A DNA stretch of 64,000 bases from Fen-1245 sp963835535 (GCA_963835535.1 CAWIFL010000009.1:124001-188000), one strand, 5' to 3'. Shown: positions 17,994 through 27,685, counted from the stretch's first letter. Translations and numbers: made by a program. The notes: a model not told the origin generated them from the sequence alone.

Positions 17994-18968
17994 GTGGCAG
18001 CCGGGCTCGTCGCCGGCCTGGTCGCCGGGTGCCGCCGCGCTCCCGCGCCGGGAGGGCTGGAGGAGTTCCGCCAGGACGGGATCGTGGTGAGCGACGTCGT
18101 CGCCCCGGAGCCCGTCAGCGCGGGTGCGCCGGGAGAGGCGACGATGGGCGTGTTCCTGACCGTCAGCAATCGGAGCGATGTGGACGACACGCTCGCCGGC
18201 GTCGAATCGCCGCTGGCCGCCAAGGCGCAGCTCCACGGCATGATGCACCAGGGCGACATGGCGATGATGATGCCGCTCGCGGCGCTGCCGGTGCCGCGCC
18301 GCGCCGAGGTACGCCTCAGGCCCGGCGGCATGCACATCATGCTGGAGGGGCTCCGCCGCCGGGTGACCGCGGGCGACACGGTGCCTCTGGTGCTGATCTT
18401 CCGGCGCGCCGGGCGGCTGCCCATCCGGGCGCGGGTGGTCCGCTACGACCAGCTGGAGCAGTCGCTCGGCGCCGGTGACACCACGCCCCCCGCGCTGGTC
18501 CTCCAACTCCGACGGAGCGACGGTCGCATCTTCGACCTCGCGCACGAGCGCGGCAACGTCGTGCTGATCTTCTTCGGGTACACCCATTGTCCCGACCTGT
18601 GTCCCCTCACGCTGGCGAACTTCGTCTGGGTGCGGCGCCGCCTCGGGCCCCAAGCGGAGCGCGTGCGGTTCGTGTTCGTCACGGTCGATCCGGGGCGGGA
18701 CAGCCCGGAGCGGGTCATGGCGTACGCGCGCCAGTTCGATTCGACATTTGTCGGCCTCTCGGGCGACTCGGCGACCCTCGCCGCAGTGCAGCGCTCCTTC
18801 CACGTGGCGTCGTGGGTCAGCCGCGACTCTGCGGGCAACGTGCTCGTGGCCCATTCGGCGAGCACGTTCGTCGTCGGCGGCGACGGCCGCCTGGCGCGCG
18901 TGATCCCGTACAGCGAGGCGGACGTGGATCGGCTCTACGCGGCCGTCATCGAGGCGCTGGGGACGTGA
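17994..18968 (+). CDS. PCuAC-SCO1 fusion: periplasmic copper chaperone and thiol oxidoreductase
   Basis: About 324 residues from GTG 17994; the frame is open further upstream but has no better start, so the N-terminus is uncertain. A short hydrophobic segment ends in VAGC, a lipobox, predicting a membrane-anchored lipoprotein. Residues 30-150 are a PCuAC domain with the copper ligands in LHGMMHQGDM (His81, Met83/84) and GGMHIML. Residues 165-320 are a SCO1/SenC thioredoxin fold with Cys199 and Cys203 in HCPDLCP and His287. These two chaperones normally act in sequence to deliver copper to the CuA centre of cytochrome oxidase. Here they are one chain, which is noteworthy. Confidence 0.9.
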   Translation: MAAGLVAGLVAGCRRAPAPGGLEEFRQDGIVVSDVVAPEPVSAGAPGEATMGVFLTVSNRSDVDDTLAGVESPLAAKAQLHGMMHQGDMAMMMPLAALPVPRRAEVRLRPGGMHIMLEGLRRRVTAGDTVPLVLIFRRAGRLPIRARVVRYDQLEQSLGAGDTTPPALVLQLRRSDGRIFDLAHERGNVVLIFFGYTHCPDLCPLTLANFVWVRRRLGPQAERVRFVFVTVDPGRDSPERVMAYARQFDSTFVGLSGDSATLAAVQRSFHVASWVSRDSAGNVLVAHSASTFVVGGDGRLARVIPYSEADVDRLYAAVIEALGT

Positions 18969-19297
18969 GGCTTCGGAGGCTGACGGCGGTCGCACCGTTC
19001 CTCCCGCTGGTCTTCGGCTTCGTGCTTGGCGACGTCGTCCTGCGCACCCGCACCGTCAGCGTGACCTTCAATCGTGACGGCCGCGCGTTCCGCGCCGCCG
19101 GCGGCCGATGGCGGCCGATCCCGGCGATGCTGACGCTGCACGATGCGAGCTGGGTGCGGCTCCGCGTCGTGAATCGTGACACGAGCCATCATGCGGTTGG
19201 CGTGCTCTCCGTCGAGCCGGGGGACAGTGTGGAGGTGCGGCCCGATGTCTGTGCCACGACGTGGCGCGGCCCGGACCTCCTCGTGCTCGTGAGGTGA
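18965..19297 (+). CDS. small exported or anchored protein, cupredoxin-like fold possible
   Basis: The product has 110 residues and starts at GTG 18965, overlapping the previous stop by 4 bases (GTGA). An N-terminal hydrophobic stretch (VAPFLPLVFGFVLGDVVL) could be a signal anchor. The remainder is beta-rich, with HDASWVRLRVVNRDTSHHAVGV resembling the strand-plus-His segment of cupredoxins. It lacks the full Cys-His-Met set, so copper binding is not shown. Coupling to the PCuAC-SCO1 gene suggests a role in the same pathway. Confidence 0.65.
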   Translation: MRLRRLTAVAPFLPLVFGFVLGDVVLRTRTVSVTFNRDGRAFRAAGGRWRPIPAMLTLHDASWVRLRVVNRDTSHHAVGVLSVEPGDSVEVRPDVCATTWRGPDLLVLVR

Positions 19298-19331
19298 CGT
19301 AGCGTCGGACGCCCAAGGCGGGGCACGCGAA

Positions 19332-19360
19332 TTGCTTGAGCGAATCGCTCGGCTTACATT
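19332..19360 (+). promoter_or_regulatory. promoter for tRNA-Ala and probably the nuo operon
   Basis: TTGCTT (19332-19337) and TACATT (19355-19360) with a 17-base spacer lie 15 bases before the tRNA. There is no other clear promoter or terminator before nuoA at 19501, so the tRNA may lead the nuo transcript. Confidence 0.65.
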
Positions 19361-19375
19361 GCGGCGGCCATCGGC

Positions 19376-19448
19376 GGGGCGGTAGCTCAGTTGGGAGAGC
19401 ACCTGGTTTGCAACCAGGGGGTCGAGGGTTCGAATCCCTTCCGCTCCA
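19376..19448 (+). tRNA. tRNA-Ala (anticodon TGC)
   Basis: A complete 73-base cloverleaf is visible. The 7-bp acceptor stem (GGGGCGG with CCGCTCC) has one G-T pair. The D arm, a 5-bp anticodon stem around TTTGCAA (anticodon TGC), a GGGTC variable region and a T arm with TTCGAAT follow. The discriminator base is A and the CCA end is not encoded. It sits 52 bases upstream of nuoA. Confidence 0.96.
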
Positions 19449-19500
19449 TGCCCCTCGGCATTCCGTCTCGCCGTCCGTCAGGCTCGAACCCTCGGGAGAC

Positions 19501-19862
19501 ATGGACGTTTCGACTGTCCACCAGTATCGGTTCGTCCTCGCATTCCTGGCGCTCGGCCTCGTGTTTGGCGTTCTCTCCGTCATCGTCCCGCTGTTCGTCG
19601 CCCCGCGCGGGAAAGGGGAGGACTCGCTCAAGACGTACGAGAGCGGGATCGTCCCGCAGCGCGGTGCGTGGCGGCAGTTCTCGCTCGCCTACTACCTGTA
19701 CGCCCTCCTCTATCTCGCGGTCGCGGTAGACGTCGTCTACCTCTTTCCGGTGGCCGTCGTTTTCCGCTCGATGCACTCGCCGGAGGTGGTCGCGGAGGTG
19801 GTGGTCTTCGTCGCGATCATGGCGGTGGCGGTGGTCTATTCGTGGCGGACGGGGGTGTTCCG

Positions 19863-19872
<10 letters not shown>
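19501..19872 (+). CDS. nuoA: NADH-quinone oxidoreductase subunit A
   Basis: This 123-residue membrane subunit has three helices and the family motif KTYESGIVPQRGAWRQFSLAYY. ATG 19501 follows a GGGAG ribosome-binding site and gives the usual NuoA length. A longer frame from 19336 would translate the tRNA and is rejected. NuoA helps form the quinone-coupled loop of complex I. Its stop lies inside nuoB, so translation is coupled. Confidence 0.96.
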
Positions 19873-20370
<498 letters not shown>

Positions 20371-20387
<17 letters not shown>

Positions 20388-20904
20388 CGTCGTCCGTACC
20401 CTGGACGAGCTGGGGCTCACCGTCCCGGCGCCCGTGGAGCACCCGTTCACCGGCGCCGTCGAGTCGCGCTGGGTCGTGCCCGAGAAGATCGCCGTGGCCT
20501 GCCAGGTGTTCCGCGACGCCGACTACTTCTTCGAGTCGCTGACCTGCGTGGACCGCATCGCGCCGCACGGCGTCTTCGAGCTGATCTACACCTTCAACCG
20601 CTGGGGTCTGCCGAGCCGCGTGGCCTGCCGGGTCTGGGCGCCGCAGGACCGCCCGGTGCCGACGGTGAGCGGCGTGTTCGGGGGCGCGGACTGGAACGAG
20701 CGCGAGGCCTGGGAGTTCTACGGCGTCAGCTTCGCCGGCCATCCGAACCTGACGTGGCTCCTGCTGCCGGAGGGCACGAAGTTCCGTCCGCTGCTCAAGA
20801 CCTTCACCGCGCCGCCGCCGTCGGAGTACGACGACAGCCTCGCTGCGCCTCCCGCCCCGCCCGCCGCCCCGCCGGCCGATGCCCAAGCCGCTCCCGGTCA
20901 CTGA
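20371..20904 (+). CDS. nuoC: NADH-quinone oxidoreductase subunit C
   Basis: This 177-residue peripheral-arm subunit starts at TTG 20371, overlapping nuoB by 17 bases. It contains the 30-kDa family core (FELIYTFNRWG, ADWNEREAWEFYGVSFAGHPNL). The C-terminal tail is rich in Ala and Pro. NuoC and NuoD are separate here, not fused as in E. coli. Confidence 0.95.
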
Positions 20905-22009
20905 GCCGCTCGACACCTACACCCTGAACATGGGGCCGCAGCACCCGTCGACCCACGGCGTGCTGCGGATGCGGCTGACGCTCCGGGGCGAACAGATCGT
21001 GGTGGCCGAGCCGGTGATCGGATACTCGCACCGCGCCCACGAGAAAATGGCGGAGAACCGGACCTACGCGCAGTTCCTCCCCAACACGTCGCGGCAGGAC
21101 TACCTGTCGGGGATGATCTACAACTTCGCGTGGGTCGAGGCGGTCGAGAAGTTCGCCGGGATCGCCGTGCCGGAGCGCGCGCTCGTCGCGCGGGTGATCC
21201 TCGCGGAGTTCAACCGCATCTCCTCGCACCTGCTGTGGATCGGCGCGTTCCTGATGGACCTCGGCGCCCCGACGCCGTTCCTCTACTGCTGGGACGACCG
21301 GGAGGCGATCCTCTTCCTGCTCGAGTCGGTCACGGGGTCGCGGCTCACCTACTGCTCGGGGCGCTTCGGCGGCCTGAACCGGGATCTCGACGACGACTTC
21401 CCGCGCCGCGCCCGCGAGGTCCTCGCCAAGCTCAAGGCGCGCTGGGACGAGTACGAACGGCTGATCGAGGACAACGTCATCTTCCGGAGCCGTGCGATCG
21501 GCGTCGGCATCCTCACGCGCGACCAGTGCCTCTCCTACGGCGTGACCGGGCCGACGCTGCGCGGCTCCGGCGTGCCCTACGACGTGCGCAAGGCGGAGCC
21601 GTACGGCGCCTACGCGCGCTTCGAGTTCGACGTGCCGACGCGGAGCGAGGGGGACGTGCTGGCCCGCTACGTCGTGCGCGTGCTCGAGATGAAACAGAGC
21701 GTGCGGATCATCGAACAGGCGCTCGAAGCGCTCCCGGCCGGACCGATCCTCACCCCCGACTCGATCGGCGTGAAGAAGCGGCTCAAGCTGCCGGTGGGCA
21801 CGCAGTACTACGCGGTGGAGAGCGCCCGGGGCCACTACGGGATCCTGCTCGTCTCGGAGGGCGGGACCGAGCCCTACCGCGCCAAGTTCCGCACGCCGTC
21901 GTACCCCAACCTGGCGGTCCTGGGCGACGTGATGCCGGGGAACTACGTCGCCGACGCGGTCGCGGTGCTGGGGAGCGTGGACCTGGTGATGCCCGAGGTG
22001 GACCGGTGA
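20879..22009 (+). CDS. nuoD: NADH-quinone oxidoreductase subunit D
   Basis: This 376-residue, 49-kDa-type subunit overlaps nuoC by 26 bases. Family hallmarks are MGPQHPSTHGVLRM at the N-terminus, the RAHEKMAE and YLSGMIYNFAW segments and a C-terminal SVDLVMPEVDR. With NuoB it forms the quinone site. The length is at the short end of the family range. Confidence 0.97.
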   Translation: MPKPLPVTEPLDTYTLNMGPQHPSTHGVLRMRLTLRGEQIVVAEPVIGYSHRAHEKMAENRTYAQFLPNTSRQDYLSGMIYNFAWVEAVEKFAGIAVPERALVARVILAEFNRISSHLLWIGAFLMDLGAPTPFLYCWDDREAILFLLESVTGSRLTYCSGRFGGLNRDLDDDFPRRAREVLAKLKARWDEYERLIEDNVIFRSRAIGVGILTRDQCLSYGVTGPTLRGSGVPYDVRKAEPYGAYARFEFDVPTRSEGDVLARYVVRVLEMKQSVRIIEQALEALPAGPILTPDSIGVKKRLKLPVGTQYYAVESARGHYGILLVSEGGTEPYRAKFRTPSYPNLAVLGDVMPGNYVADAVAVLGSVDLVMPEVDR

Positions 22010-23016
22010 GCGTGCTCCATCACCTGCTCGCCGCCGTCCTGGGCGACTTCCTGGCCAGCCTCGTCCTCGGGGTGGTCTTCCTCATGGGCTTCCTCACCTT
22101 CAACGTGCTCTTCCTGATCTGGCTGGAGCGGAAGGTGGCGGGGCATATCCAGCGGCGGCTCGGGCCGATGGAGGTCGGGCCGCACGGCGCGCTGCAGACC
22201 GTGGCGGACATGCTGAAGCTGTTGTCGAAGGAGCTGTTCACCCCGGTCGCGGCCGACCGCTACACCTATCTCCTCGCGCCGATCCTGGTCTTCATGCCGA
22301 CGCTGTGCGTGGCGTCGCTGATCCCGGTGGGCGACGCCGCGGCCTTCGCCGAGATGCCGTACGGGCTGATCCTCATCACCGCGCTCTCGGGGCTGACGGT
22401 GATCTCGATCTTCATGGCGGGGTGGTCGAGCAACAACAAGTACGCGGTGCTGGGCGGCCTCCGGTCGGTCGCGCAGGTGGTGGCGTACGAGATCCCGGTG
22501 CTGCTGTCCGCGCTCTCGGTGGTGCTGATCGCGCAAACCCTGGACCTGCAGCAGTTCGGGGACACGCGCTCCTGGCCGCACCTGTTCGGGCTGCCCCTGC
22601 CGTACGTCGTGGTCGAGCCGGTCGCGGCGGTCATCTTCCTCATCGGCATCACGGCGGAGACCAACCGCGCGCCGTTCGACATCCCGGAGGCGGAGTCCGA
22701 GCTGGTCGGCGGGTTCCACACCGAGTACTCGGGGATGCGGTTCGCGATGTTCTTCTTCGCCGAGTACACGAACATGATGGTCCTCGGGGCGCTCGGCGCG
22801 ACGCTCTTCCTCGGCGGGTGGAAGGGCCCGCTCCTGCCGGGGTGGCTCTGGATCATCGTCAAGTCGTACGCCGTCATCGTGGTGATGATGTGGGCGCGGT
22901 GGACCTTCCCGCGGCTCCGCTTCGACCAGCTGATGTCGTTCGCCTGGAAGCTCCTGATCCCGCTCGCGCTGGCGAACCTGGTGGTGACGGCGCTGGTGCT
23001 GGGGGCCGTCGCGTGA
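22006..23016 (+). CDS. nuoH: NADH-quinone oxidoreductase subunit H
   Basis: The 336-residue membrane subunit starts at GTG 22006 (GTGA overlap with nuoD). It has eight or so helices and conserved loops WLERKVAGHIQRRLGPM, AETNRAPFDIPEAESELV and GFHTEYSGMRFAMFF. NuoH connects the quinone chamber to the proton-pumping arm. Confidence 0.97.
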   Translation: MSVLHHLLAAVLGDFLASLVLGVVFLMGFLTFNVLFLIWLERKVAGHIQRRLGPMEVGPHGALQTVADMLKLLSKELFTPVAADRYTYLLAPILVFMPTLCVASLIPVGDAAAFAEMPYGLILITALSGLTVISIFMAGWSSNNKYAVLGGLRSVAQVVAYEIPVLLSALSVVLIAQTLDLQQFGDTRSWPHLFGLPLPYVVVEPVAAVIFLIGITAETNRAPFDIPEAESELVGGFHTEYSGMRFAMFFFAEYTNMMVLGALGATLFLGGWKGPLLPGWLWIIVKSYAVIVVMMWARWTFPRLRFDQLMSFAWKLLIPLALANLVVTALVLGAVA

Positions 23017-23468
23017 ACGCGGTGCTGCGGGTCGTCCGGGGGCTCCAGAGCCTGCTGGTGGGGCTGGGCATCACGGGCCGGGAGTCGCTCCGCCGGGCCG
23101 TCACGCTCCAGTACCCGCGCCAGCGGCCGGACGCGACGCACTGGGGCGGCCCGATCGAGCTGGTGACCTTCCCGGCGACGGGCACGCACGACTGCATCGC
23201 CTGCAACGCCTGCGCCCGCATCTGCCCGTCGGACTGCTTCGAGATCGAGGGGAAACGGCCGGAGGGCGCGCGCAAGATGCGGGCGACGAAGTTCTTCCTC
23301 GACTTCTCGACCTGCAGCCTGTGCGGGCTCTGCATCGACGTCTGCCCGACCGACACGCTGCAGTACTCCAGGCGGTACGACGATGCGGCCTTCCACCGCG
23401 TCCAGACGGTGAACGACCTGCTCGCGGCGTTCGGCGAGGACCCCTATCTGACGGGGAAGCTGAAATGA
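23013..23468 (+). CDS. nuoI: NADH-quinone oxidoreductase subunit I
   Basis: This 151-residue ferredoxin-like subunit starts at GTG 23013 (GTGA overlap with nuoH). It holds two complete [4Fe-4S] motifs, CIACNACARICP and CSLCGLCIDVCP, for clusters N6a and N6b. These relay electrons to NuoB. Confidence 0.97.
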   Translation: MNAVLRVVRGLQSLLVGLGITGRESLRRAVTLQYPRQRPDATHWGGPIELVTFPATGTHDCIACNACARICPSDCFEIEGKRPEGARKMRATKFFLDFSTCSLCGLCIDVCPTDTLQYSRRYDDAAFHRVQTVNDLLAAFGEDPYLTGKLK

Positions 23469-23998
23469 CCTGGACCAGCGCGCTCTTCTGGGTCTCAGGC
23501 ACCCTGGCCCTCCTCGGCGCGGTGCTCGCGGTCGGTCTCCGGAACATCTTCCACAACATCCTCGGCTTCGCGCTGGCGCTGGTGGGGGTGGCGGGGCTCT
23601 TCCTCACGCTCGGCAGCGATTTCCTGGCGATGGTGCTGATCCTGGTCTACGTCGGCGCCCTGGCCATCGCGATGGTGTACGCGGTGATGCTCTCCTATCC
23701 GCTCGACACGAAGCCGGAGCCGCGGCGCCTCCCCAAGGTGGTCGGCGCGGCCGCGCTGGCGATGCTGGTGGCCGCGGCGCTGTACGTCGTGGTCCTGGGG
23801 GCGCACTTCGTCGCGGCGGACGGCCCCCCCGAGACGAGCGCGGCGTGGGCCGGGCGGCGCCTGCTCTCGGACTACGTGCTGGCTTTCGAGCTGATCTCGG
23901 TGCTCCTGGTGGTCGCGATGATCGGTGCGGTCATGGTGGCGCGGAAGGCGCGGATGCCGAAGGCGCCGCTCCAGCCGGCGCCGAGGATCATCGGATGA
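23465..23998 (+). CDS. nuoJ: NADH-quinone oxidoreductase subunit J
   Basis: This 177-residue membrane subunit has five helices and the family segment LVYVGALAIAMVYAVML. It overlaps nuoI by 4 bases (ATGA). The pi-bulge helix region of NuoJ links quinone reduction to proton pumping. Confidence 0.94.
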   Translation: MTWTSALFWVSGTLALLGAVLAVGLRNIFHNILGFALALVGVAGLFLTLGSDFLAMVLILVYVGALAIAMVYAVMLSYPLDTKPEPRRLPKVVGAAALAMLVAAALYVVVLGAHFVAADGPPETSAAWAGRRLLSDYVLAFELISVLLVVAMIGAVMVARKARMPKAPLQPAPRIIG

Positions 23999-24345
23999 TG
24001 CCCCTGGCCGGCTATCTGACGATCTCGGTGGCCCTGTTCTGCATCGGGCTCTACGGCCTGGTCCAGCGGCGCTCCCTCATCGCGATGCTGATCGCGCTCG
24101 AGCTGATGCTGGCCGCGGCGTCGCTCAACGTGGTCGCGCTCACGACCCTCGCCGCCGGGGCGGCGGACGGCGGCGTGGCGCGCCAGATCGGCGCTGGCCA
24201 CGCCTCGTCGGTGGGGCAGGTGGTCGCGCTGATCCTGATCGGCGTCGCGGCAGCGGAGGCCGCGATCGCGCTCTCGCTGTTCGTGGCGATCCAGCGGTAC
24301 GCCAGCACCATCAACGTCGAAGACCTGTCGGAGCTCAAGGGATGA
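23995..24345 (+). CDS. nuoK: NADH-quinone oxidoreductase subunit K
   Basis: The 116-residue subunit starts with two adjacent ATGs at 23995 and 23998, the first overlapping the nuoJ stop. Three helices carry the conserved glutamates in LIALELMLAAASLN and AAAEAAIALSL. A slightly extended loop (GAADGGVARQIGAGHAS) lies between helices 2 and 3. Confidence 0.95.
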   Translation: MMPLAGYLTISVALFCIGLYGLVQRRSLIAMLIALELMLAAASLNVVALTTLAAGAADGGVARQIGAGHASSVGQVVALILIGVAAAEAAIALSLFVAIQRYASTINVEDLSELKG

Positions 24346-26225
24346 CCGGCCCCACGCTGGCGGCGCTCCTGGCGCAGGCGGCGCCCCTGGCGGCGGGCGT
24401 GATCGTCCTGCTCGGCCTGCGCGGCCGCGGCCGCGCGGCCGCGGGCGTCGCCATCGCCGGCCTGGCGGTCTCCGTCGCCGCCTCGGTCTGGCTGGTCGCC
24501 GCCGTGGCGATCCCCGACCGCTCGCTCCTGGCGCAGACCGTCTTCCTGCCGGTGGACGCCTCGCACGCGCTCGCGTTCGGCGTGCTGCTCGATCCCCTCT
24601 CGACCGTGATGGCGCTGGTGGTCGCGACGATCACGCTGGCGGTGATGGTCTACTCGACCGGCTACATGCGCGGCGACCCGGGCTTCGCCCGCTACTACGG
24701 GTTCCTCGCACTCTTCGGCTGGGCGATGCAGGGGCTCGTCCTCTCGGCCAACCTCCTCCAGACCCTGGTCTTCTGGGAGCTGGTCGGCCTCGCCTCGTTC
24801 CTCCTCATCGGCTTCTGGTTCGACCGGCCGGCCCCGGCGGCGGCGGCCCGCAAGGCGTTCCTGATGACGCGGGTGGGCGACGTGGGCTTCCTGCTCGGCG
24901 TGCTGCTGCTCATCCGCGCGCTCGGCCTCGCGACGATCCCCGACGTGGTCGCCGCGGCCGGCGCGGGCGGCGGCCTGTCGCCGCGGCTCGTGACCGTGAC
25001 CGCGGCGCTGCTCCTGATGGGGGTGATGGGCAAGAGCGCGCAGGGGCCGCTGTTCACGTGGCTGCCGGACGCGATGGAGGGGCCGACGCCCGTCTCGGCG
25101 CTGCTCCACTCCGCGACGATGGTCGCCGCGGGCGTCTACCTGGTCGCGCGGCTGCATCCCCTCTTCCTCGCGGCGCCGGCGGTGATGCACGTCCTGCTGT
25201 ACCTGGCGCTGGCGACGGCGCTGGCGACCGCGACCATGGCGATGGTGGCGAGCGACATCAAACGCGTGCTCGCCTACTCCACCATCTCGCAGCTCGGCTA
25301 CATGCTGATGGCGCTGGCGGCCGGGAGCAGGGCCGCCGGGTTCTTCCACCTGACGACGCACGCCGGCTTCAAGGCGCTGCTCTTCCTCTCGGCCGGCATC
25401 TTCATCCATCACGCGCACAGCAACGAGATGCGGGAGATCAACGAGCGCGGCGCGCTCGCGCAGCGCGCCGGCGTGATCGGACTCGTGGCCGGCAGCGCGG
25501 CCCTGGCCGGGATCATCCCGTTCTCCGGCTACTTCTCCAAGGAAGCGATCCTGGGCGCGCTCGGCGTCGCGGCGGGGGGGTGGGTCGTCGCCCTGGCGTA
25601 CCTCGGGGCCGGCCTCACCGCGTACTACACGTTCCGGATGGTGTTCCTGACGCTGGTGCCGGACGCACGGACGCACGGACGCACGGACGCACCGACGCAC
25701 GGACGCACGGACGGCGGCGAGCGCGCGATGAACTGGACGGTGCAGGTGCTGGCCGCGCTCACGCTCGTGCTTGGGCTTCTCGGGCCGTGGCTCGGCGCGC
25801 GCCTCTCACCGGGAGAGGCGGAGCACGGGCCCTTCGCGATCGGCCTCGGCGCCGCGACGGCCCTCGCGCTGGTGGCGGCCGGGATCGGCCTCGCCTGGTA
25901 CGAGTTCGGGCGGCGCGGGGCGGCGCGCATCGGCTTCGCCGAGCGGATTCCCGCGCTGGCCCGCTTCTTCGGCGACAACTGGTACCTGGACCGGCTGTAC
26001 CGGGCGACGGTGATCCGCTGGGCGACCGCGCTGTCCCGGGCGGCGCGCTGGAACGACCAGCGCATCGTCGACGGCGCGACGGACGGCCTGGCGAACGGGG
26101 CGGTCGGCGGCGGGCGGCTCCTCGCGCTGGTGCAGAACGGCTACGTGCAGGCCTATCTGGCCGTGGTCGTGACGCTGATCGCGGTGCTCGCCGCGGTGCT
26201 GTCGCGCATCGGCGGCGTGCGATGA
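24342..26225 (+). CDS. nuoL: NADH-quinone oxidoreductase subunit L with an in-frame octamer-repeat insertion
   Basis: The 627-residue antiporter-like subunit overlaps nuoK by 4 bases. Family hallmarks include FWELVGLASFLLIGFWF, GKSAQGPLFTWLPDAMEGPTPVSALLH and the helix with SQLGYMLMA. NuoL is the distal proton pump and carries the long lateral helix at its C-terminus. After the segment AYYTFRMVFLTLV an extra loop reads DARTHGRTDAPTHGRTDGG. It is encoded by an 8-nt tandem repeat (25661-25713) and keeps the frame. The loop would sit between helices on the membrane surface, so activity may be unaffected. Confidence 0.96.
   Translation: MTGPTLAALLAQAAPLAAGVIVLLGLRGRGRAAAGVAIAGLAVSVAASVWLVAAVAIPDRSLLAQTVFLPVDASHALAFGVLLDPLSTVMALVVATITLAVMVYSTGYMRGDPGFARYYGFLALFGWAMQGLVLSANLLQTLVFWELVGLASFLLIGFWFDRPAPAAAARKAFLMTRVGDVGFLLGVLLLIRALGLATIPDVVAAAGAGGGLSPRLVTVTAALLLMGVMGKSAQGPLFTWLPDAMEGPTPVSALLHSATMVAAGVYLVARLHPLFLAAPAVMHVLLYLALATALATATMAMVASDIKRVLAYSTISQLGYMLMALAAGSRAAGFFHLTTHAGFKALLFLSAGIFIHHAHSNEMREINERGALAQRAGVIGLVAGSAALAGIIPFSGYFSKEAILGALGVAAGGWVVALAYLGAGLTAYYTFRMVFLTLVPDARTHGRTDAPTHGRTDGGERAMNWTVQVLAALTLVLGLLGPWLGARLSPGEAEHGPFAIGLGAATALALVAAGIGLAWYEFGRRGAARIGFAERIPALARFFGDNWYLDRLYRATVIRWATALSRAARWNDQRIVDGATDGLANGAVGGGRLLALVQNGYVQAYLAVVVTLIAVLAAVLSRIGGVR
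25661..25713. repeat. tandem GGACGCAC repeat inside nuoL
   Basis: About 6.5 copies of the 8-mer GGACGCAC, one with a single change, lie in the nuoL coding region. Three units make 24 bases, so the peptide repeats every 8 residues. The same unit on the opposite strand occurs at 52594-52618. Confidence 0.92.
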
Positions 26226-27685
26226 GCGGATTCCCGCTGCTCACCGTCCTGCTGGCCTGCCCGGTGCTGGGGCTCGCGGGCGTGCTCGTCACGCCCGCGC
26301 GCTTCCCGGGCGCGATCAAGCGGATCGTGGCGGCGAGCGCCATCGCGACCGTGGCCGTGGTGGCGGTGCTGTGGGCCCGGTTCGACCCGACCCGGGCCGG
26401 CTATCAGTTCCTCGAGCTCACGAGCTGGGTGCCGGCGTTCGGCATCTCGTGGCACAACGGCGTGGACGGCATCAACCTCCCGCTCCTCGCCCTGACGTCC
26501 GTCGTCTACCTGACCGGCGTGCTGGTGATGTGGGAGCTGCAGGAGCGCGTGAAGGAGTTCTTCGCCTTCATCACGCTGCTGGTGGTGGGTGTGTTCGGCG
26601 TGTTCATGACGCTCGATCTGTTCTTCTTCGTGTTCTACTACGAGGTCGCGGTGCTGCCGATGTACCTGCTCATCGCGATCTGGGGGAGCACGCGGAAGGA
26701 GTACGGCGCCATGAAGCTGACGCTGTACCTCCTGGTGGGGACGGCGCTGGTGGTCCCCGCCGCGCTCGCGCTCTACTGGGGCGCCGGCCTGGGGAGCTTC
26801 GACCTGACCCGGCTCGCCGCCGCGCACTACGCGCGCGACTTCCAGCTGCTCGTCTACCCGTTCCTGTTCGTCGGCTTCGGCATCCTCGCGGGGATGTGGC
26901 CGCTCCACACCTGGTCGCCGGTGGGCCACGTGGCGGCGCCGACCGCGGTGTCGATGCTCCACGCCGGCGTGCTGATGAAGCTCGGCGCCTACGGGATCCT
27001 GCGGGTGGCGATGCCGGTGCTGCCGGAGGGCGCCCACTACTGGGCGGCCGCCACGGCGACGCTGGCGACGGTGAACATCGTCTACGGCGCGTTCGTCGCG
27101 CTGTCCCAGACCGACCTCAAGTTCGTGATCGGCTACTCGTCGGTCTCGCACATGGGGATCGTGCTGCTGGGGCTCTCCACGATGTCCGAGGCCGGGATCA
27201 ACGGCGCCGTCTTCCAGATGTTCTCGCACGGGATCATGACGGCCCTCTTCTTCGCGGCGGTCGGGTACATCTACGACCGGCTCCACACGCGGGACATCTC
27301 GCGGCTGGGCGGGCTGTCGCGCTCCATGCCGGTCGCGTCGGCGTTCTTCATCATCGCCGCGCTGACCGGGGCGGGGGTGCCCGGCTTCTCGTCGTTCTGG
27401 GCGGAGCTGCTGGTTTTCCTCGGCACGCTCAAGACCTTCCCGATCCTGGCGGTCATCGTGGTCGCGGCCCTCACCGTCACGCTGGCGTACACGATCCGCG
27501 TGATCGTGCTCGCCTTCTTCGGCACGCCGCGTGAGGAATTCCCGCACGTGGCCGACATGGGGCTGCTCCCCTCGCTGCCGCGGGCGATCCTGGTGGCGTT
27601 CCTGCTGCTGTTCGGCTTCGCGCCGCACCTGATCCTCGACGTCATCGCGCCGGCCACGCGCTCCCTGGTGAGGCTCCTCTCGTGA
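26222..27685 (+). CDS. nuoM: NADH-quinone oxidoreductase subunit M
   Basis: This 487-residue antiporter-like proton pump starts at ATG 26222 (ATGA overlap with nuoL). Family segments are WHNGVDGINLPLLALTS, FYYEVAVLPMYLLIAIWG (conserved Glu on TM5), MWPLHTWSPVGHVAAP and IGYSSVSHMG. Length and helix pattern are normal. Confidence 0.97.
   Translation: MSGFPLLTVLLACPVLGLAGVLVTPARFPGAIKRIVAASAIATVAVVAVLWARFDPTRAGYQFLELTSWVPAFGISWHNGVDGINLPLLALTSVVYLTGVLVMWELQERVKEFFAFITLLVVGVFGVFMTLDLFFFVFYYEVAVLPMYLLIAIWGSTRKEYGAMKLTLYLLVGTALVVPAALALYWGAGLGSFDLTRLAAAHYARDFQLLVYPFLFVGFGILAGMWPLHTWSPVGHVAAPTAVSMLHAGVLMKLGAYGILRVAMPVLPEGAHYWAAATATLATVNIVYGAFVALSQTDLKFVIGYSSVSHMGIVLLGLSTMSEAGINGAVFQMFSHGIMTALFFAAVGYIYDRLHTRDISRLGGLSRSMPVASAFFIIAALTGAGVPGFSSFWAELLVFLGTLKTFPILAVIVVAALTVTLAYTIRVIVLAFFGTPREEFPHVADMGLLPSLPRAILVAFLLLFGFAPHLILDVIAPATRSLVRLLS

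Noticed and set aside
19336..19500. N-terminal extension of nuoA
   Set aside because: It would translate the tRNA-Ala gene; the ATG at 19501 has a ribosome-binding site and gives the normal length.
25661..25713. CRISPR array
   Set aside because: The units are 8 bases with no spacers and no cas genes nearby; the same holds for the other tandem arrays.
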